A stretch of 64,000 nucleotides of DNA from JAAYZQ01 sp034428935 (GTDB lineage Bacteria > Chloroflexota > Anaerolineae > JAAYZQ01), in contig DAOUHB010000070.1 of assembly GCA_034428935.1 (NCBI GenBank), positions 21,997-85,996 on the forward strand, in the 5' to 3' direction. Below, one piece after another: positions 17,121-26,271 of this stretch (position 1 is the first letter of the stretch; every line of letters starts with the position of its first letter). The position numbers and the translations under genes are program-made. The notes under the pieces were generated by a model. It was given only the letters and a program-made list of their open reading frames with translations, was not told the DNA's origin and did no database searches.

Positions 17121-19655
17121 ATGACAGATCGCTATCACATCGTGACGAGCCCGGCGCCGCCGGCCTTTGCCTACCCGGCCAAGTTCCGCCTGGGTGAGGG
17201 GGACGACTATATCAAGTACGGCCATGCCCCCTTCGAGCAGGGCCGGCGCGGCGGAGACGCCCACTGGACGCCCGAGATCATCACCCAGACCTGGTACCAG
17301 GCCGAGACCGGCCGCGTCCCCATCTCGGGGGCCGGGTACGGCGGCGCATTTGCCGGGGAGGGGTTTGACGCCATCTGGCTCGACATGTCCGAGATCGTGC
17401 GCCCCACGCGTGACGGCATCCACGGCCGGGAGAGCATCTCCACGGCCGTGCTTCTCGGCCGGCGCCTGCCGGCGCTGCGATTCGACGGCGAGGGCCGGCT
17501 GCTCTCGGTCCTGCCGCCCCAGCTCGAGCTCCCGCTGCCCGTCATCCTCGATCCCCTGCCCCAGGACCTGCCCGGAGAGGGCGCCCGCCTGGCAACCGTT
17601 CGCGCCGCCGCCCGCCTGGGCACGCAGGCTCTGCTCCGCCCGGGCGAGTGGAGCGCGTCCATGGGTGGCCTGGAGGGCAGCCTGGCGCCCCTCCTCGGCC
17701 TGGGCGACGAGCCCACGGCGGGCTGGATGCGGGCCGCGCGGCTCATCGAAGTCGAGGTCAAGCCCGGCGACAAGGTCCAGGCGGCCCTGGCCCTGGTCGA
17801 CTGGGCGCGGGCCACCAACCCGAGGGCCGTCGTCGGCTTGCGGCTGCCCCTGCGCCCCGGCATCACCGCCAGCATCGAGTGCCTGGCCGTCTCGGGCGCT
17901 GGCCTGGTCCACCTGTATGCCGACGAGAGCGGCTGGGAGCTGGAGGGCAAGGAGCCACGCTTCCTGGCTGATGCCCTCCTGGAGATCCACGAGCACCTGG
18001 TTGCCGCCGGCCTGCGCGACCAGATCTCGCTCGTCGTCAGCGGTGGCATCGCCGCCGCCGAGCACCTGCCCAAGGCCATGGCCTGCGGCGCCGACGCCGT
18101 GGCCGTCGACTATGTCCTCCAGGTGGCCCTGGGCTGCGCCCTGTGGGCCGACGTTCGCTATCCCTGCCCCGTGGAGGACCAGGAGACGGACCCCGACTGG
18201 GGGACGCAGCGCATCGTCAACCTCATGGCCGCCTGGCGCGATCAACTGCTGGAGGTGCTGGGTGCCATGGGCATGCGCGACGTGCGGCGCCTGCGGGGTG
18301 AGCTGGGACGGACGATCTTTCAGGCCCGCGAAGAGGCGACCTTTCGGGCGCTCTTTGGCCGCGTCGCGGGCGACGGCTTGACCGTCGCCCCGGCCGAGCC
18401 CGGTGATGGCGAGCTGGAGGGCGACCTGCGGTGGCCCGCCGAGCTGCTGCTGTCCACCGCCGAGCAGGCCCGCACCGGACTGCCGCCCGTCTCGGGCCTG
18501 GAGCACCGCACCGGCCGCTCGGGGGGCGGCTTCGACCGCCTGCGCTTTGCCTTCGAGCTGGAGTCCCGGGAGGTCGAGGTCCCCCGCGAGCCGGTGCCGG
18601 CTTCCGAACCTCGCCTGGCCCTGGACCTCAACCGCCGAGACCCCGGCCGGCCGCGCATCCGGCTGCCCCATCCCTGGTACGGTGCGGGCATGTCCTTCGG
18701 CTCGGTGAGCCTGGAGACCATGATCGCCCGGGCGTGGGCGGCCCAGTACTGGGATTCCTTTACCTGCACGGGCGAGGGCGGCTATCCCGACGAGCTGCTT
18801 CCCTATGCCGACCACGTCATCACCCAGATCGCCACCGGCCTCTTTGGGGTGCGCGAGGACACCATCCGGCGGGCGCGCATCGTCGAGTTCAAGTATGCCC
18901 AGGGGGCCAAGCCCGGGCTGGGGGGCCACTTGCTGGGCAGCAAGAACACACCCGGCGTCGCACTCATGCGCGAGGCGGTGCAGGGCACCAGCCTCTTCTC
19001 GCCCTTTCCCTTCCACAGCGTCTATTCCGTCGAAGACCACAAGAAGCACGTCGACTGGGTAAGGACCGTCAACCCCCGGGCCTTGATCTCGGTCAAGGTT
19101 TCGACGCCCACCGACGTGGACATGGTGGCCGTCGGCTGCTACCATGCCGGGGCCCACATCTTCCACCTGGACGGCGCCTATGGCGGCACGGGGGCGGCGC
19201 CCGAGATCGCCAAGAAGAATATTGCCATGCCCCTGGAGTATGCCATCCCGCGGGTCCACCGCTTCCTGGAGCAGGAGGGCATCCGCGACGAGATGGTGCT
19301 CATGGCCTCCGGCGGGGTACGGACGGCCTACGACGTGGCCAAGGCCATCGCCCTGGGGGCCGATGGCTGCATCGTGGGCACGGCCGAGCTGGTGGCCCTG
19401 GGCTGCATGCGCCTGGGCACCTGCGAGCGAGAGCGGGGCTGCCCCTTTGGCATCGCCACCACCGACCGGGAGCTGGCCAAACAGATCGAGCCCCTGGAGG
19501 CCGGGCGCCGCATCGCCAACCTTTACCAATCGTGGCGCATCCAATTGGCGCACATCCTGGACCGCCTGGGCCTGGCGAGCGTGGGCGAACTGCGGGGACG
19601 CACCGATCTCCTGGTCTACCTGGACCCGGCGGCCGGAAACGGCAGAGGACACTGA
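17121..19655 (+). CDS. gltB: FMN-binding glutamate synthase domain protein with duplicated halves
   Basis: An 844-residue protein, start ATG 17121 after GGAGGAGAG. The C-terminal half (about 470-844) is the FMN-binding synthase domain of glutamate synthase, with PWYGAGMSFGSVS, FKYAQGAKPGLGGHL, SVKVSTPTDVDMVAVG, HLDGAYGGTGAAP and the Fe-S segment CMRLGTCERERGCPFGIA. It would reduce 2-iminoglutarate, formed from 2-oxoglutarate and ammonia, to glutamate. The N-terminal half looks like a diverged copy: SLVVSGGIAAAEHLP, then GADAVAVDYVLQVALGC, mirror the later VLMASGGVRTAYDVA and GADGCIVGTAELVALGC. The copy lacks an intact cysteine cluster. The glutaminase and GXGXG domains are in the next gene. 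No small subunit (GltD) is nearby. Confidence 0.85.
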   Translation: MTDRYHIVTSPAPPAFAYPAKFRLGEGDDYIKYGHAPFEQGRRGGDAHWTPEIITQTWYQAETGRVPISGAGYGGAFAGEGFDAIWLDMSEIVRPTRDGIHGRESISTAVLLGRRLPALRFDGEGRLLSVLPPQLELPLPVILDPLPQDLPGEGARLATVRAAARLGTQALLRPGEWSASMGGLEGSLAPLLGLGDEPTAGWMRAARLIEVEVKPGDKVQAALALVDWARATNPRAVVGLRLPLRPGITASIECLAVSGAGLVHLYADESGWELEGKEPRFLADALLEIHEHLVAAGLRDQISLVVSGGIAAAEHLPKAMACGADAVAVDYVLQVALGCALWADVRYPCPVEDQETDPDWGTQRIVNLMAAWRDQLLEVLGAMGMRDVRRLRGELGRTIFQAREEATFRALFGRVAGDGLTVAPAEPGDGELEGDLRWPAELLLSTAEQARTGLPPVSGLEHRTGRSGGGFDRLRFAFELESREVEVPREPVPASEPRLALDLNRRDPGRPRIRLPHPWYGAGMSFGSVSLETMIARAWAAQYWDSFTCTGEGGYPDELLPYADHVITQIATGLFGVREDTIRRARIVEFKYAQGAKPGLGGHLLGSKNTPGVALMREAVQGTSLFSPFPFHSVYSVEDHKKHVDWVRTVNPRALISVKVSTPTDVDMVAVGCYHAGAHIFHLDGAYGGTGAAPEIAKKNIAMPLEYAIPRVHRFLEQEGIRDEMVLMASGGVRTAYDVAKAIALGADGCIVGTAELVALGCMRLGTCERERGCPFGIATTDRELAKQIEPLEAGRRIANLYQSWRIQLAHILDRLGLASVGELRGRTDLLVYLDPAAGNGRGH

Positions 19656-19691
19656 ACCCCGGCCACGACATTGCTGAATGGGAGCAAGGAC

Positions 19692-22358
19692 ATGAACACA
19701 ACTGCGGAACGGATCATTGCCTCCAGGAAAAGCCTGATGGATGGGCTGCCGCTGCCCGGCAGGCAGAAGGCCGCCGACGAGGGCGGATGCGGCGTGGTGG
19801 GCCTGGCGGCCTCGATTCCCGTGGTCGGCCGCCACCTGGTGGCCCCTGCCCGGCAGATGCACAACCGCGGCAACGGCAAGGGCGGCGGGCTGGCCGCCGC
19901 CGGCCTGTCGCCGGCCCAGATGGGCGTTTCGGCCGAGACGCTGCGCTCGGCGACGCTCCTCCAGGTGGCATACCTGGACCCCGGCGCGCGGGGCGAGGTC
20001 GAAAGCGAGGCCATCCTGCCCCACCTCGACGTCCTGGATGGCTATGCTGTGCCTACCCTGGACGATTATCGCGAGGTCCCGGGGCTGGAGGTCGAGCCGC
20101 CGGAGGTGTGGCGCTATTTCGTGCGCGCCAGGCCGGCCGCCCTGGAGCGTTTTGCCGCCCAGAACGGCCTGGAGGGCGCCGACGCGCGCCGCGTCGAGGA
20201 CGAGTTCGTCTACCGCAACAGCTTTGCCCTCAACCGCCGCTTCTACGCCGGCACAGGCGCGGAGGGGAATGGGGCCGGGGCCCAGCGCGCCTTTGTGCTG
20301 TGCCACGGGCGCGACCTGCTCCTGTTCAAGATCGTCGGTTATGCCGAGCAGGCGGCGGCCTATTATCGCCTTGACGACGTCCTGGCCCACGTCTGGATCG
20401 CCCACCAGCGCTACCCGACCAAGGGGCGCGTCTGGCACCCGGGCGGGGCCCATCCCTTCATCGGGCTCAACGAGGCGCTGGTTCACAACGGCGACTTTGC
20501 CAACTATCACGGCGTGGCCACGTACCTGCGCCAGCGCAACATCGCGCCCCTCTTCCTGACCGACACGGAGGTGAGCGCCCTGCTCTTTGACCTCCTGGAC
20601 CGCGTCTATGACTATCCGCTGGAGGCGACCATTGAGGCCCTGGCGCCGACCACCGAGCGCGACCTGGCGCTCCTGCCCGGTGACAAGCAGGAGCTGTATC
20701 GCGCCATCCAATCGGCTCACCTCCACGCCGCGCCCGACGGGCCCTGGTTCTTTATCATCGCCCGCAGCCGGCCGGATGACGGCGAATGCCAGCTCCTGGG
20801 CATCACCGACACGGCCATGCTCCGGCCCCAGGTCTTTGCCCTCCACGAGGGCAAGGTGCAGGTGGCCCTCGTGGCCTCGGAGAAGCAGGCCATCGACGCC
20901 GCCCTGGAGAGCCTGGCCGCAGAGGACGAGCGCATCTGCCCCGTGGCCGACCTCTACTGGAACGCCCGGGGCGGCAGCCACACCGACGGCGGCGCCTTTG
21001 TCTTTAGCGTCCGGCAAGAGACCGAGAACAGGCAATCGAGACAGCAGACCCTCCTGGTCACCGACAAGTTTGGCGTGCAGGTGACTGCGCCGGCCGACCA
21101 GGTCCACAACAATCCCAGCACGGCGACGCTGGCCCCGGCGCTGCTGCCGTGGGTAGCCGGACCCGGGGGGCTGGTGGAGTGGACCGTCGCCGGGCCTCAA
21201 GGGATCGACGAGGCCTGGCGCTGGCTGTGCCGCGAGCTGCCTGCCTGGAATTACGGACAGCTCACCTGGTTCTGCCGCCAGGCAGCCGCCCTGGCGGCTG
21301 AGGGCGATGACGCCTGGGCCTTTGCCGTGGAGCTCCTGACGCGCCTCCTCGACCGGCCCTACGATCCCGGGGCCAAGCGCCGCGCCTCCGTCGTGGCCCT
21401 GGCCGCCCGCACCCTGGATGCCATCCTGGACGCCGTGCCGCCCCTTGTACCCTACCCGGCCGCCGGGAGCGGAGGTGGGCTCGCGGCTCCTCGCCGCCTG
21501 GCCTGGGAGACGCGAAGCGCCCTGCGCGCCCCCGAAGCCGGAGAGGGGATCCTGCTCCTGGACGCCGGGGCCTTTCCGCCCGAGGGAGACGAATCGGCTG
21601 CCCGCCTCCTGGTGCACGCCGCCGAGCTGGGCTGGCGCCGCTTTGTGACCTATCGCTGGCGCGGCGGGCGGTTCTGCGGCTGTGGCCTGCCCGCCCTGGT
21701 CCCCGATGCCCGGCTGCGCATCGACGTCTATGGCTCCAGCGGCGACTATCTCGGCTCGGGGCTGCACGGCGCCGAGGTCCACGTCCACGGCAGCGCCCAG
21801 GACCAGGTGGGCCAGATCCTGAAGGCCGGCCGGCTGGTCATCCATGGCGACGTGGGCCAGACCTTCCTGTACGGAGCCAAGGGAGGCGAGGCCTACGTGC
21901 TGGGCAATGCCGCCGGCCGGCCCCTCATTAACGCCGCGGGCAGCCCGCGGGTGGTCATCAACGGCACCTGCCTCGACTACCTGGCCGAATCGTTCATGGC
22001 CGGCGATCCCCTGGCAGGTGGCGGGTTCGTCGTGCTCAACGGCATGGCCCTGGATGCCCACGGGCAGCTCGTGCCGCAGCCGGCACCCTATCCCGGCGGG
22101 AACCTATTCTCCCTCGCCTCGGGCGGCGCCATCTATGTTCGCGATCCCCACGGCCTGGTGGACGAAAGCCAGCTCAACGGCGGTACCTTTGCGCCCTTAA
22201 CCGGCGCCGACTGGGCCCTGATCCACCCTTACCTGGAGGAGAACGAGCGCCTCCTGGGCGTGCCGGTCGAGGACCTGCTGACCGTGGACGGCGTGCGCCG
22301 CAGCCCCGAGGAGGTGTACCGCAAGATCGCGGCCGTGCACCTGGCCGCGTTGAGCTAG
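19692..22358 (+). CDS. glutamate synthase glutaminase domain fused to GXGXG domain
   Basis: An 888-residue protein, start ATG 19692 behind GGAGCAAGGA, 36 nt after the FMN-domain gene. The N-terminal part is a class II glutamine amidotransferase: nucleophile Cys33 in EGGCGVVG, probably exposed by removal of a 32-residue propeptide as in other GltB proteins, with YPTKGRVWHPGGAHPFIG and EALVHNGDFANYHG. The C-terminal part (about 640-860) is the right-handed beta-helix GXGXG domain, with SGDYLGSGLHGAEVHVHG, GDVGQTFLYGAKGGEA and LNGGTF. In standard GltB the order is amidotransferase, central, FMN and GXGXG domains in one chain; here the two outer parts are fused and the FMN part is a separate chain. 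Ammonia must pass between subunits. Confidence 0.87.
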   Translation: MNTTAERIIASRKSLMDGLPLPGRQKAADEGGCGVVGLAASIPVVGRHLVAPARQMHNRGNGKGGGLAAAGLSPAQMGVSAETLRSATLLQVAYLDPGARGEVESEAILPHLDVLDGYAVPTLDDYREVPGLEVEPPEVWRYFVRARPAALERFAAQNGLEGADARRVEDEFVYRNSFALNRRFYAGTGAEGNGAGAQRAFVLCHGRDLLLFKIVGYAEQAAAYYRLDDVLAHVWIAHQRYPTKGRVWHPGGAHPFIGLNEALVHNGDFANYHGVATYLRQRNIAPLFLTDTEVSALLFDLLDRVYDYPLEATIEALAPTTERDLALLPGDKQELYRAIQSAHLHAAPDGPWFFIIARSRPDDGECQLLGITDTAMLRPQVFALHEGKVQVALVASEKQAIDAALESLAAEDERICPVADLYWNARGGSHTDGGAFVFSVRQETENRQSRQQTLLVTDKFGVQVTAPADQVHNNPSTATLAPALLPWVAGPGGLVEWTVAGPQGIDEAWRWLCRELPAWNYGQLTWFCRQAAALAAEGDDAWAFAVELLTRLLDRPYDPGAKRRASVVALAARTLDAILDAVPPLVPYPAAGSGGGLAAPRRLAWETRSALRAPEAGEGILLLDAGAFPPEGDESAARLLVHAAELGWRRFVTYRWRGGRFCGCGLPALVPDARLRIDVYGSSGDYLGSGLHGAEVHVHGSAQDQVGQILKAGRLVIHGDVGQTFLYGAKGGEAYVLGNAAGRPLINAAGSPRVVINGTCLDYLAESFMAGDPLAGGGFVVLNGMALDAHGQLVPQPAPYPGGNLFSLASGGAIYVRDPHGLVDESQLNGGTFAPLTGADWALIHPYLEENERLLGVPVEDLLTVDGVRRSPEEVYRKIAAVHLAALS

Positions 22359-22408
22359 GCCGGTGTAGAGGATCTTGCAGGGCGGGCTGGCGCCACTTCA
22401 CCCGGAGG

Positions 22409-22437
22409 TTGACAGTCGGGCTTCCTTGTGATATCCT
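22409..22437 (+). promoter_or_regulatory. sigma-70 type promoter of the molybdenum hydroxylase genes
   Basis: TTGACA (22409-22414), 17-nt spacer, TATCCT (22432-22437). The start codon of the FAD subunit gene follows 34 nt later. Confidence 0.8.
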
Positions 22438-22471
22438 GAAATCCAACCCCGCAAGGACGGAAGGGCGAGCT

Positions 22472-23347
22472 ATGTGGCAAGCGTACGAGTTGCCAAACTC
22501 GGTGGAAGAGGCGCTGGCGATCCTGGCCCGGTACGATGGCCAGGCTCAGCTCATTGCAGGCGGCACCGACCTGATCATCGAGCTCCAGGAGGGCAAAAAC
22601 AGCGTCGAATGCCTGGTGGACGTCACGCGCATCCCCGGCCTCGATAGCATCGAGGAAAGGGACGGCGACGTCGTCCTGGGCGCGAACGTCACCTTTCGAC
22701 AGATCAAGGAATCGCCCCTGCTCCACGAAAAGGCCCGCGTGCTGGCCGAAGCGGCCGGCACCGTGGGCGCCTTGCAGATCCAGACGGTGGCCACCCTGGT
22801 CGGCAACCTGGTGAGCGCCCTGCCCGCCGCCGATGGCAGCGTGGCCCTCCGCGCCCTGGACGCCGAGGTCGAAATCGCCGGGCAGGGCGGGCGGGCGTGG
22901 CGACCCGTGGCGGATCTCTTCCTGGCGCCTGGCCAATCGGCCGTTGACCCCAGGCGAGAGATGATCACCGCCGTTCGCTTTGCCGCCCTGGGACCGCGCC
23001 AGGGCTCGGCCTGGGAGCGCCTCGGCCGGCGGCGCGCCCTGGTGCTGCCCATCCTCAACTGCGGGGCCAGCCTGGCCCTGGAGGGCGACGATCGCATCGC
23101 CTGGGCGCGCCTCAGCCTGGGCCCCGTGGCACTGGTGCCGTTTCGGGCCTGCCAGGCAGAGGCCTTCCTGGCCAGCCGGCCCGCCAACGAGGAAGCCTTT
23201 GCCCGGGCAGCCGAGATCGCTGCCGGTGAGTGCCAGCCCCGAACCAGCGTGCTGCGCGCCTCCCGCGAGTACCGCCTGGAGGTGCTGCCCGTCCTCGTCC
23301 GTCGCGGCCTTGCGCGGGCCGCGGAACAGGCCCGGGCCAGGGCATAG
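22472..23347 (+). CDS. FAD-binding (medium) subunit of a xanthine-dehydrogenase/CO-dehydrogenase family enzyme
   Basis: A 291-residue protein, start ATG 22472 with GGAAGGGC upstream. The FAD pyrophosphate motif LIAGGTDLIIELQ (residues 29-41) and the second motif TVATLVGNLVSALPAADGS are those of the CoxM/XdhB flavoprotein subunits, which pass electrons from the 2Fe-2S subunit to NAD+ or a quinone. The C-terminal CO_deh_flav_C domain is present, so the protein is full length. The Fe-S subunit gene follows 41 nt downstream, but no gene for the large molybdopterin subunit is adjacent, which is unusual. The oxidised substrate cannot be inferred. Confidence 0.88.
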   Translation: MWQAYELPNSVEEALAILARYDGQAQLIAGGTDLIIELQEGKNSVECLVDVTRIPGLDSIEERDGDVVLGANVTFRQIKESPLLHEKARVLAEAAGTVGALQIQTVATLVGNLVSALPAADGSVALRALDAEVEIAGQGGRAWRPVADLFLAPGQSAVDPRREMITAVRFAALGPRQGSAWERLGRRRALVLPILNCGASLALEGDDRIAWARLSLGPVALVPFRACQAEAFLASRPANEEAFARAAEIAAGECQPRTSVLRASREYRLEVLPVLVRRGLARAAEQARARA

Positions 23348-23388
23348 GCCGGACCGCGAATCCAGGGACGACAGGAGCCAGGAAGACG

Positions 23389-23865
23389 ATGGAACCCCAG
23401 ACCTATACCCTGACCATGACCGTCAACGGCCAGCCTGTATCGGTGGAGGTGGAGGCCGACGAGATCCTCGTCGACGTCCTGCGCGACAGGCTGGGTCTCA
23501 CCGGGACCAAGATCGGCTGTAACGAGGGCGAGTGCGGTGCTTGCACCATCATCATGGGCGGCGAGCCCGTCCTTTCCTGCCTCATTCCGGCCATCCGGGC
23601 CCAGGGGCAAGAGATCGTCACCATCGAGGGGCTAAGCGACGGCGACCGGCTTCACCCCCTTCAGCAGGCCTTTGTCGATCACGGCGCCGTGCAGTGCGGC
23701 TACTGCATCCCCGGTTTTATCATGTCGGCCAAGGCCCTGCTGGATCGCAACCCCCATCCCACCCGCGACGAGATCAAGGAGGCGGTGACCGGCAACCTTT
23801 GCCGCTGCACCGGCTACGTCAAGATCCTGGAAGCCATCGAGTCGGTGGCCCGGGCTCCTCGCTAG
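23389..23865 (+). CDS. 2Fe-2S (small) subunit of a xanthine-dehydrogenase family enzyme
   Basis: A 158-residue CoxS/XdhC-type protein, start ATG 23389. The plant-ferredoxin-like domain has the cluster ligands in GCNEGECGACTI (residues 44-55) and the next Cys in SCLIP; the C-terminal helical domain has QCGYCIPGFIM and NLCRCTGY for the second 2Fe-2S cluster. It carries electrons from a molybdenum centre to the FAD subunit encoded just upstream. The gene ends one base before hemW, so it is in an operon with it. The large Mo-binding subunit is missing from this locus and would have to be encoded elsewhere. Confidence 0.93.
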   Translation: MEPQTYTLTMTVNGQPVSVEVEADEILVDVLRDRLGLTGTKIGCNEGECGACTIIMGGEPVLSCLIPAIRAQGQEIVTIEGLSDGDRLHPLQQAFVDHGAVQCGYCIPGFIMSAKALLDRNPHPTRDEIKEAVTGNLCRCTGYVKILEAIESVARAPR

Positions 23866-23866
23866 A

Positions 23867-25009
23867 ATGCCCGACCCCGGAGCCATCGGCCTCTACATCC
23901 ACGTCCCTTTTTGCCTGGCCAGGTGTGCATACTGCGACTTTAATTCCTACGCCGGGCAGAAAGACCTCTGGGACGGGTACGTGCGGGCACTGGCCGGGGA
24001 GATGGAGGGCGCTGGGCCCGCGCGGGCCGGGAGCGTGTACGTCGGGGGCGGCACGCCCACGGTTCTTCCCGTGGCGCTCCTGGCCGAGATCCTGGGCGCG
24101 GCCCGCCGCAGTTTCACCCTGGATGGCGACGCGGAGGTCAGCATCGAGGCCAACCCCGGCACCGTGGATGGCCCGGCCCTCGGGCGACTGCGGGAGCTGG
24201 GGGTGAACCGCCTGAGCCTCGGCGTGCAGAGCCTGGACGAGGACGAGCTGCGCCTGCTGGGGCGCATCCACAGCGCCGGACAGGCGATAGAGGCCTTTCA
24301 CGCCGCGCGCCAGGCCGGACTGGAAAACGTGAACCTGGACCTCATCTACGGCCTGCCCGGCCAGTCCATGGCTACCTGGCGGGCCTCCCTGTCTCGCGCC
24401 CTGGAAATGGGTCCCGAGCACCTGTCTCTCTATGCCCTGAGCCTGGAGGAGGGCACGCCCCTGGCCTCCCGTGTGCTGCGGGGCGAGCTGCCGGTCCCCG
24501 ATCCCGATGTGGCGGCCGAGATGTACGAATGGGCCGAAGCGGCCTGCGCCGCGGCGGGATACGAGCACTACGAGATTTCGAACTGGGCCCGCGAGCCTCG
24601 CTTTCGCTGCCGGCACAACCTGGCAACCTGGCGCAACGAGCCCTACCTTGGCTTTGGCGCCGGCGCCCACTCCTGGGCGGGCGGCAGACGTTGGTGGAAT
24701 GTCGCCCGGCCCGCGGACTATGCGGCGCGGGTGATGGCCGGCGAGAGCCCCGTGGACGGCGCGGAAGAGATCTCGCCCGCCCTGGAGATGGCCGAGACGA
24801 CGATCCTGGGCCTGCGCCTGCTGGAGGAGGGCCTGAGCCTGGCGCGGTTTCGCGAGCGGTTCGGCGTCGGCGCGCGCCAGCGGTATACCGCCGAGCTGGA
24901 CGAGCTGTCGGCCCTGGGGCTCGTCGAGCTCGATGCCGAGCGCCTGCGCCTCACGCGACGCGCTCACCTTCTGGCCAACCAGGTCTTTTACCGCTTTCTC
25001 CCGGCCTGA
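23867..25009 (+). CDS. hemW: HemW-like radical SAM protein
   Basis: A 380-residue radical SAM protein of the HemN-like group, start ATG 23867 one base after the preceding stop. The cluster ligands are Cys16, Cys20 and Cys23 in HVPFCLARCAYCDF, followed by VYVGGGTPTVLP and VSIEANPG. The C-terminal HemN-type domain is present, and the length is that of HemW rather than true coproporphyrinogen dehydrogenase HemN, which has a longer N-terminus and an extra Cys. HemW acts as a haem chaperone. The signature CxxxCxxC without the extra HemN cysteine supports this. Its link to the hydroxylase subunits upstream may be only positional. Confidence 0.88.
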   Translation: MPDPGAIGLYIHVPFCLARCAYCDFNSYAGQKDLWDGYVRALAGEMEGAGPARAGSVYVGGGTPTVLPVALLAEILGAARRSFTLDGDAEVSIEANPGTVDGPALGRLRELGVNRLSLGVQSLDEDELRLLGRIHSAGQAIEAFHAARQAGLENVNLDLIYGLPGQSMATWRASLSRALEMGPEHLSLYALSLEEGTPLASRVLRGELPVPDPDVAAEMYEWAEAACAAAGYEHYEISNWAREPRFRCRHNLATWRNEPYLGFGAGAHSWAGGRRWWNVARPADYAARVMAGESPVDGAEEISPALEMAETTILGLRLLEEGLSLARFRERFGVGARQRYTAELDELSALGLVELDAERLRLTRRAHLLANQVFYRFLPA

Positions 25010-25061
25010 GCCCTTGTGGCGGCTGGCCGGGCATTGAGCAGTCATCGACAGGAGGAACAAC

Positions 25062-26267
25062 GTGACCGACTCCGCATCCTACGATCCCCTGGCCTCGGTA
25101 CAGGCTGCCGGTCCGCCCGGCACCATCTCTTTTATCTACGGGCTGCCCGACCCGGCGAGCTTTCCCGTGGAGGACCTGCGGCGGGCCGCCGGCGAGGTGC
25201 TGCGTCAGCGGCCGGAGCTGGCCCTGCAGTACGGCCCGGAGCAGGGTTATGGCCCCCTCATCGACTTTGTCCGCGCCCGGCTGGCCCGGGAAGAGGGGCT
25301 GGCGGTGGAGCGGCCGCAGATCATGTTGAGCGGCGGGTCGGCCCAGGCCCTCGACCACATCTGCACCCTCTTGACCCGTCCCGGCGACATTGTCCTCGTG
25401 GAGGCGCCCACCTACCACGAGACGCTGCAGCTCTTTCGCGATCATGGCCTGCGACCCCTGCAGGTGGACACCGATGACGGCGGCCTGCAGCTCGACGCCC
25501 TGGCCGGACGCCTGGCCGAGCTGGCACGGCGCGGGGAACGGGCACGCCTGCTGTACGTCATCCCCAACTTTCAGAACCCCAGCGGAATCACCCTGGCGGC
25601 CAACCGGCGACAACCCTTGTGGGAGCTGGCCGAGCGCTATGACCTGCTCGTCGTCGAAGATGACGTCTATCGCGACCTGGCATACCAGGGTCAGGTGCCG
25701 CCCTCCCTCTATGCCTGGGACCAGCGGCGCCCGGAAGGCTCCGGCCCCGGCCGCACGCTGCGTATTGGCAGCTTTTCCAAGATATTGGCTCCCGCTCTGC
25801 GCCTGGGCTGGCTCCTGGGGCCGCCGGGCGTTATCGAGCGGCTGGTGGGCAGCGGGCTGCGGGCCATGAGCGGCGGCGTGAATCCCCTGGTGTCCAACAT
25901 CCTCGCCGAGTATTGCAGCCAGGGCCTCCTGGAGCCCCACATTGAGGGCCTGCGGGCCCTGTACAGCGAGCGCCGCGATGCCATGCTCGATTCGCTGGCC
26001 TTGCACATGCCCCCGGGAACGTCGTGGACGCGGCCGGGCGGTGGCTTTTTCGTGTGGCTGGGCCTGCCACTGCCGCTGCGGGCCGCCGAGGTCGCCGGCC
26101 GGGCACGGGATGCCAGGCTGCTCATCCCCGTGGGCGATCCCTTCTTTGCCGAAGAGCCGGCGGGGCAGTACCTGCGCCTGGCCTTTAGCTACGTGACCCC
26201 CGCCAAGATCCGGGATGGGATCGCCATCCTGGGGCAGGTGCTCGGGGAGATGATGGCGGACAATTGA
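25062..26267 (+). CDS. PLP-dependent aminotransferase (2-aminoadipate/MocR-like class I)
   Basis: A 401-residue fold-type I aminotransferase starting at GTG 25062 behind AGGAGGAAC. The PLP-binding Lys240 lies in GSFSKILAPALRLGW; YVIPNFQNPSGITL and VEDDVYRDL are the typical substrate and cofactor motifs, and the C-terminal Arg is in YLRLAFSY. It resembles LysN-type 2-aminoadipate aminotransferases and the catalytic domain of MocR regulators, but has no winged-helix domain at the N-terminus. The amino acid used cannot be determined. It follows hemW by 52 nt and may share its transcript. Confidence 0.88.
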   Translation: MTDSASYDPLASVQAAGPPGTISFIYGLPDPASFPVEDLRRAAGEVLRQRPELALQYGPEQGYGPLIDFVRARLAREEGLAVERPQIMLSGGSAQALDHICTLLTRPGDIVLVEAPTYHETLQLFRDHGLRPLQVDTDDGGLQLDALAGRLAELARRGERARLLYVIPNFQNPSGITLAANRRQPLWELAERYDLLVVEDDVYRDLAYQGQVPPSLYAWDQRRPEGSGPGRTLRIGSFSKILAPALRLGWLLGPPGVIERLVGSGLRAMSGGVNPLVSNILAEYCSQGLLEPHIEGLRALYSERRDAMLDSLALHMPPGTSWTRPGGGFFVWLGLPLPLRAAEVAGRARDARLLIPVGDPFFAEEPAGQYLRLAFSYVTPAKIRDGIAILGQVLGEMMADN

Positions 26268-26271
26268 TTTG

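Noticed and set aside
17028..22061. A very long open frame on the minus strand opposite the glutamate synthase genes
   Set aside because: It is the mirror of the strong GC codon bias of the two + strand genes; it has no recognisable domain or Shine-Dalgarno.
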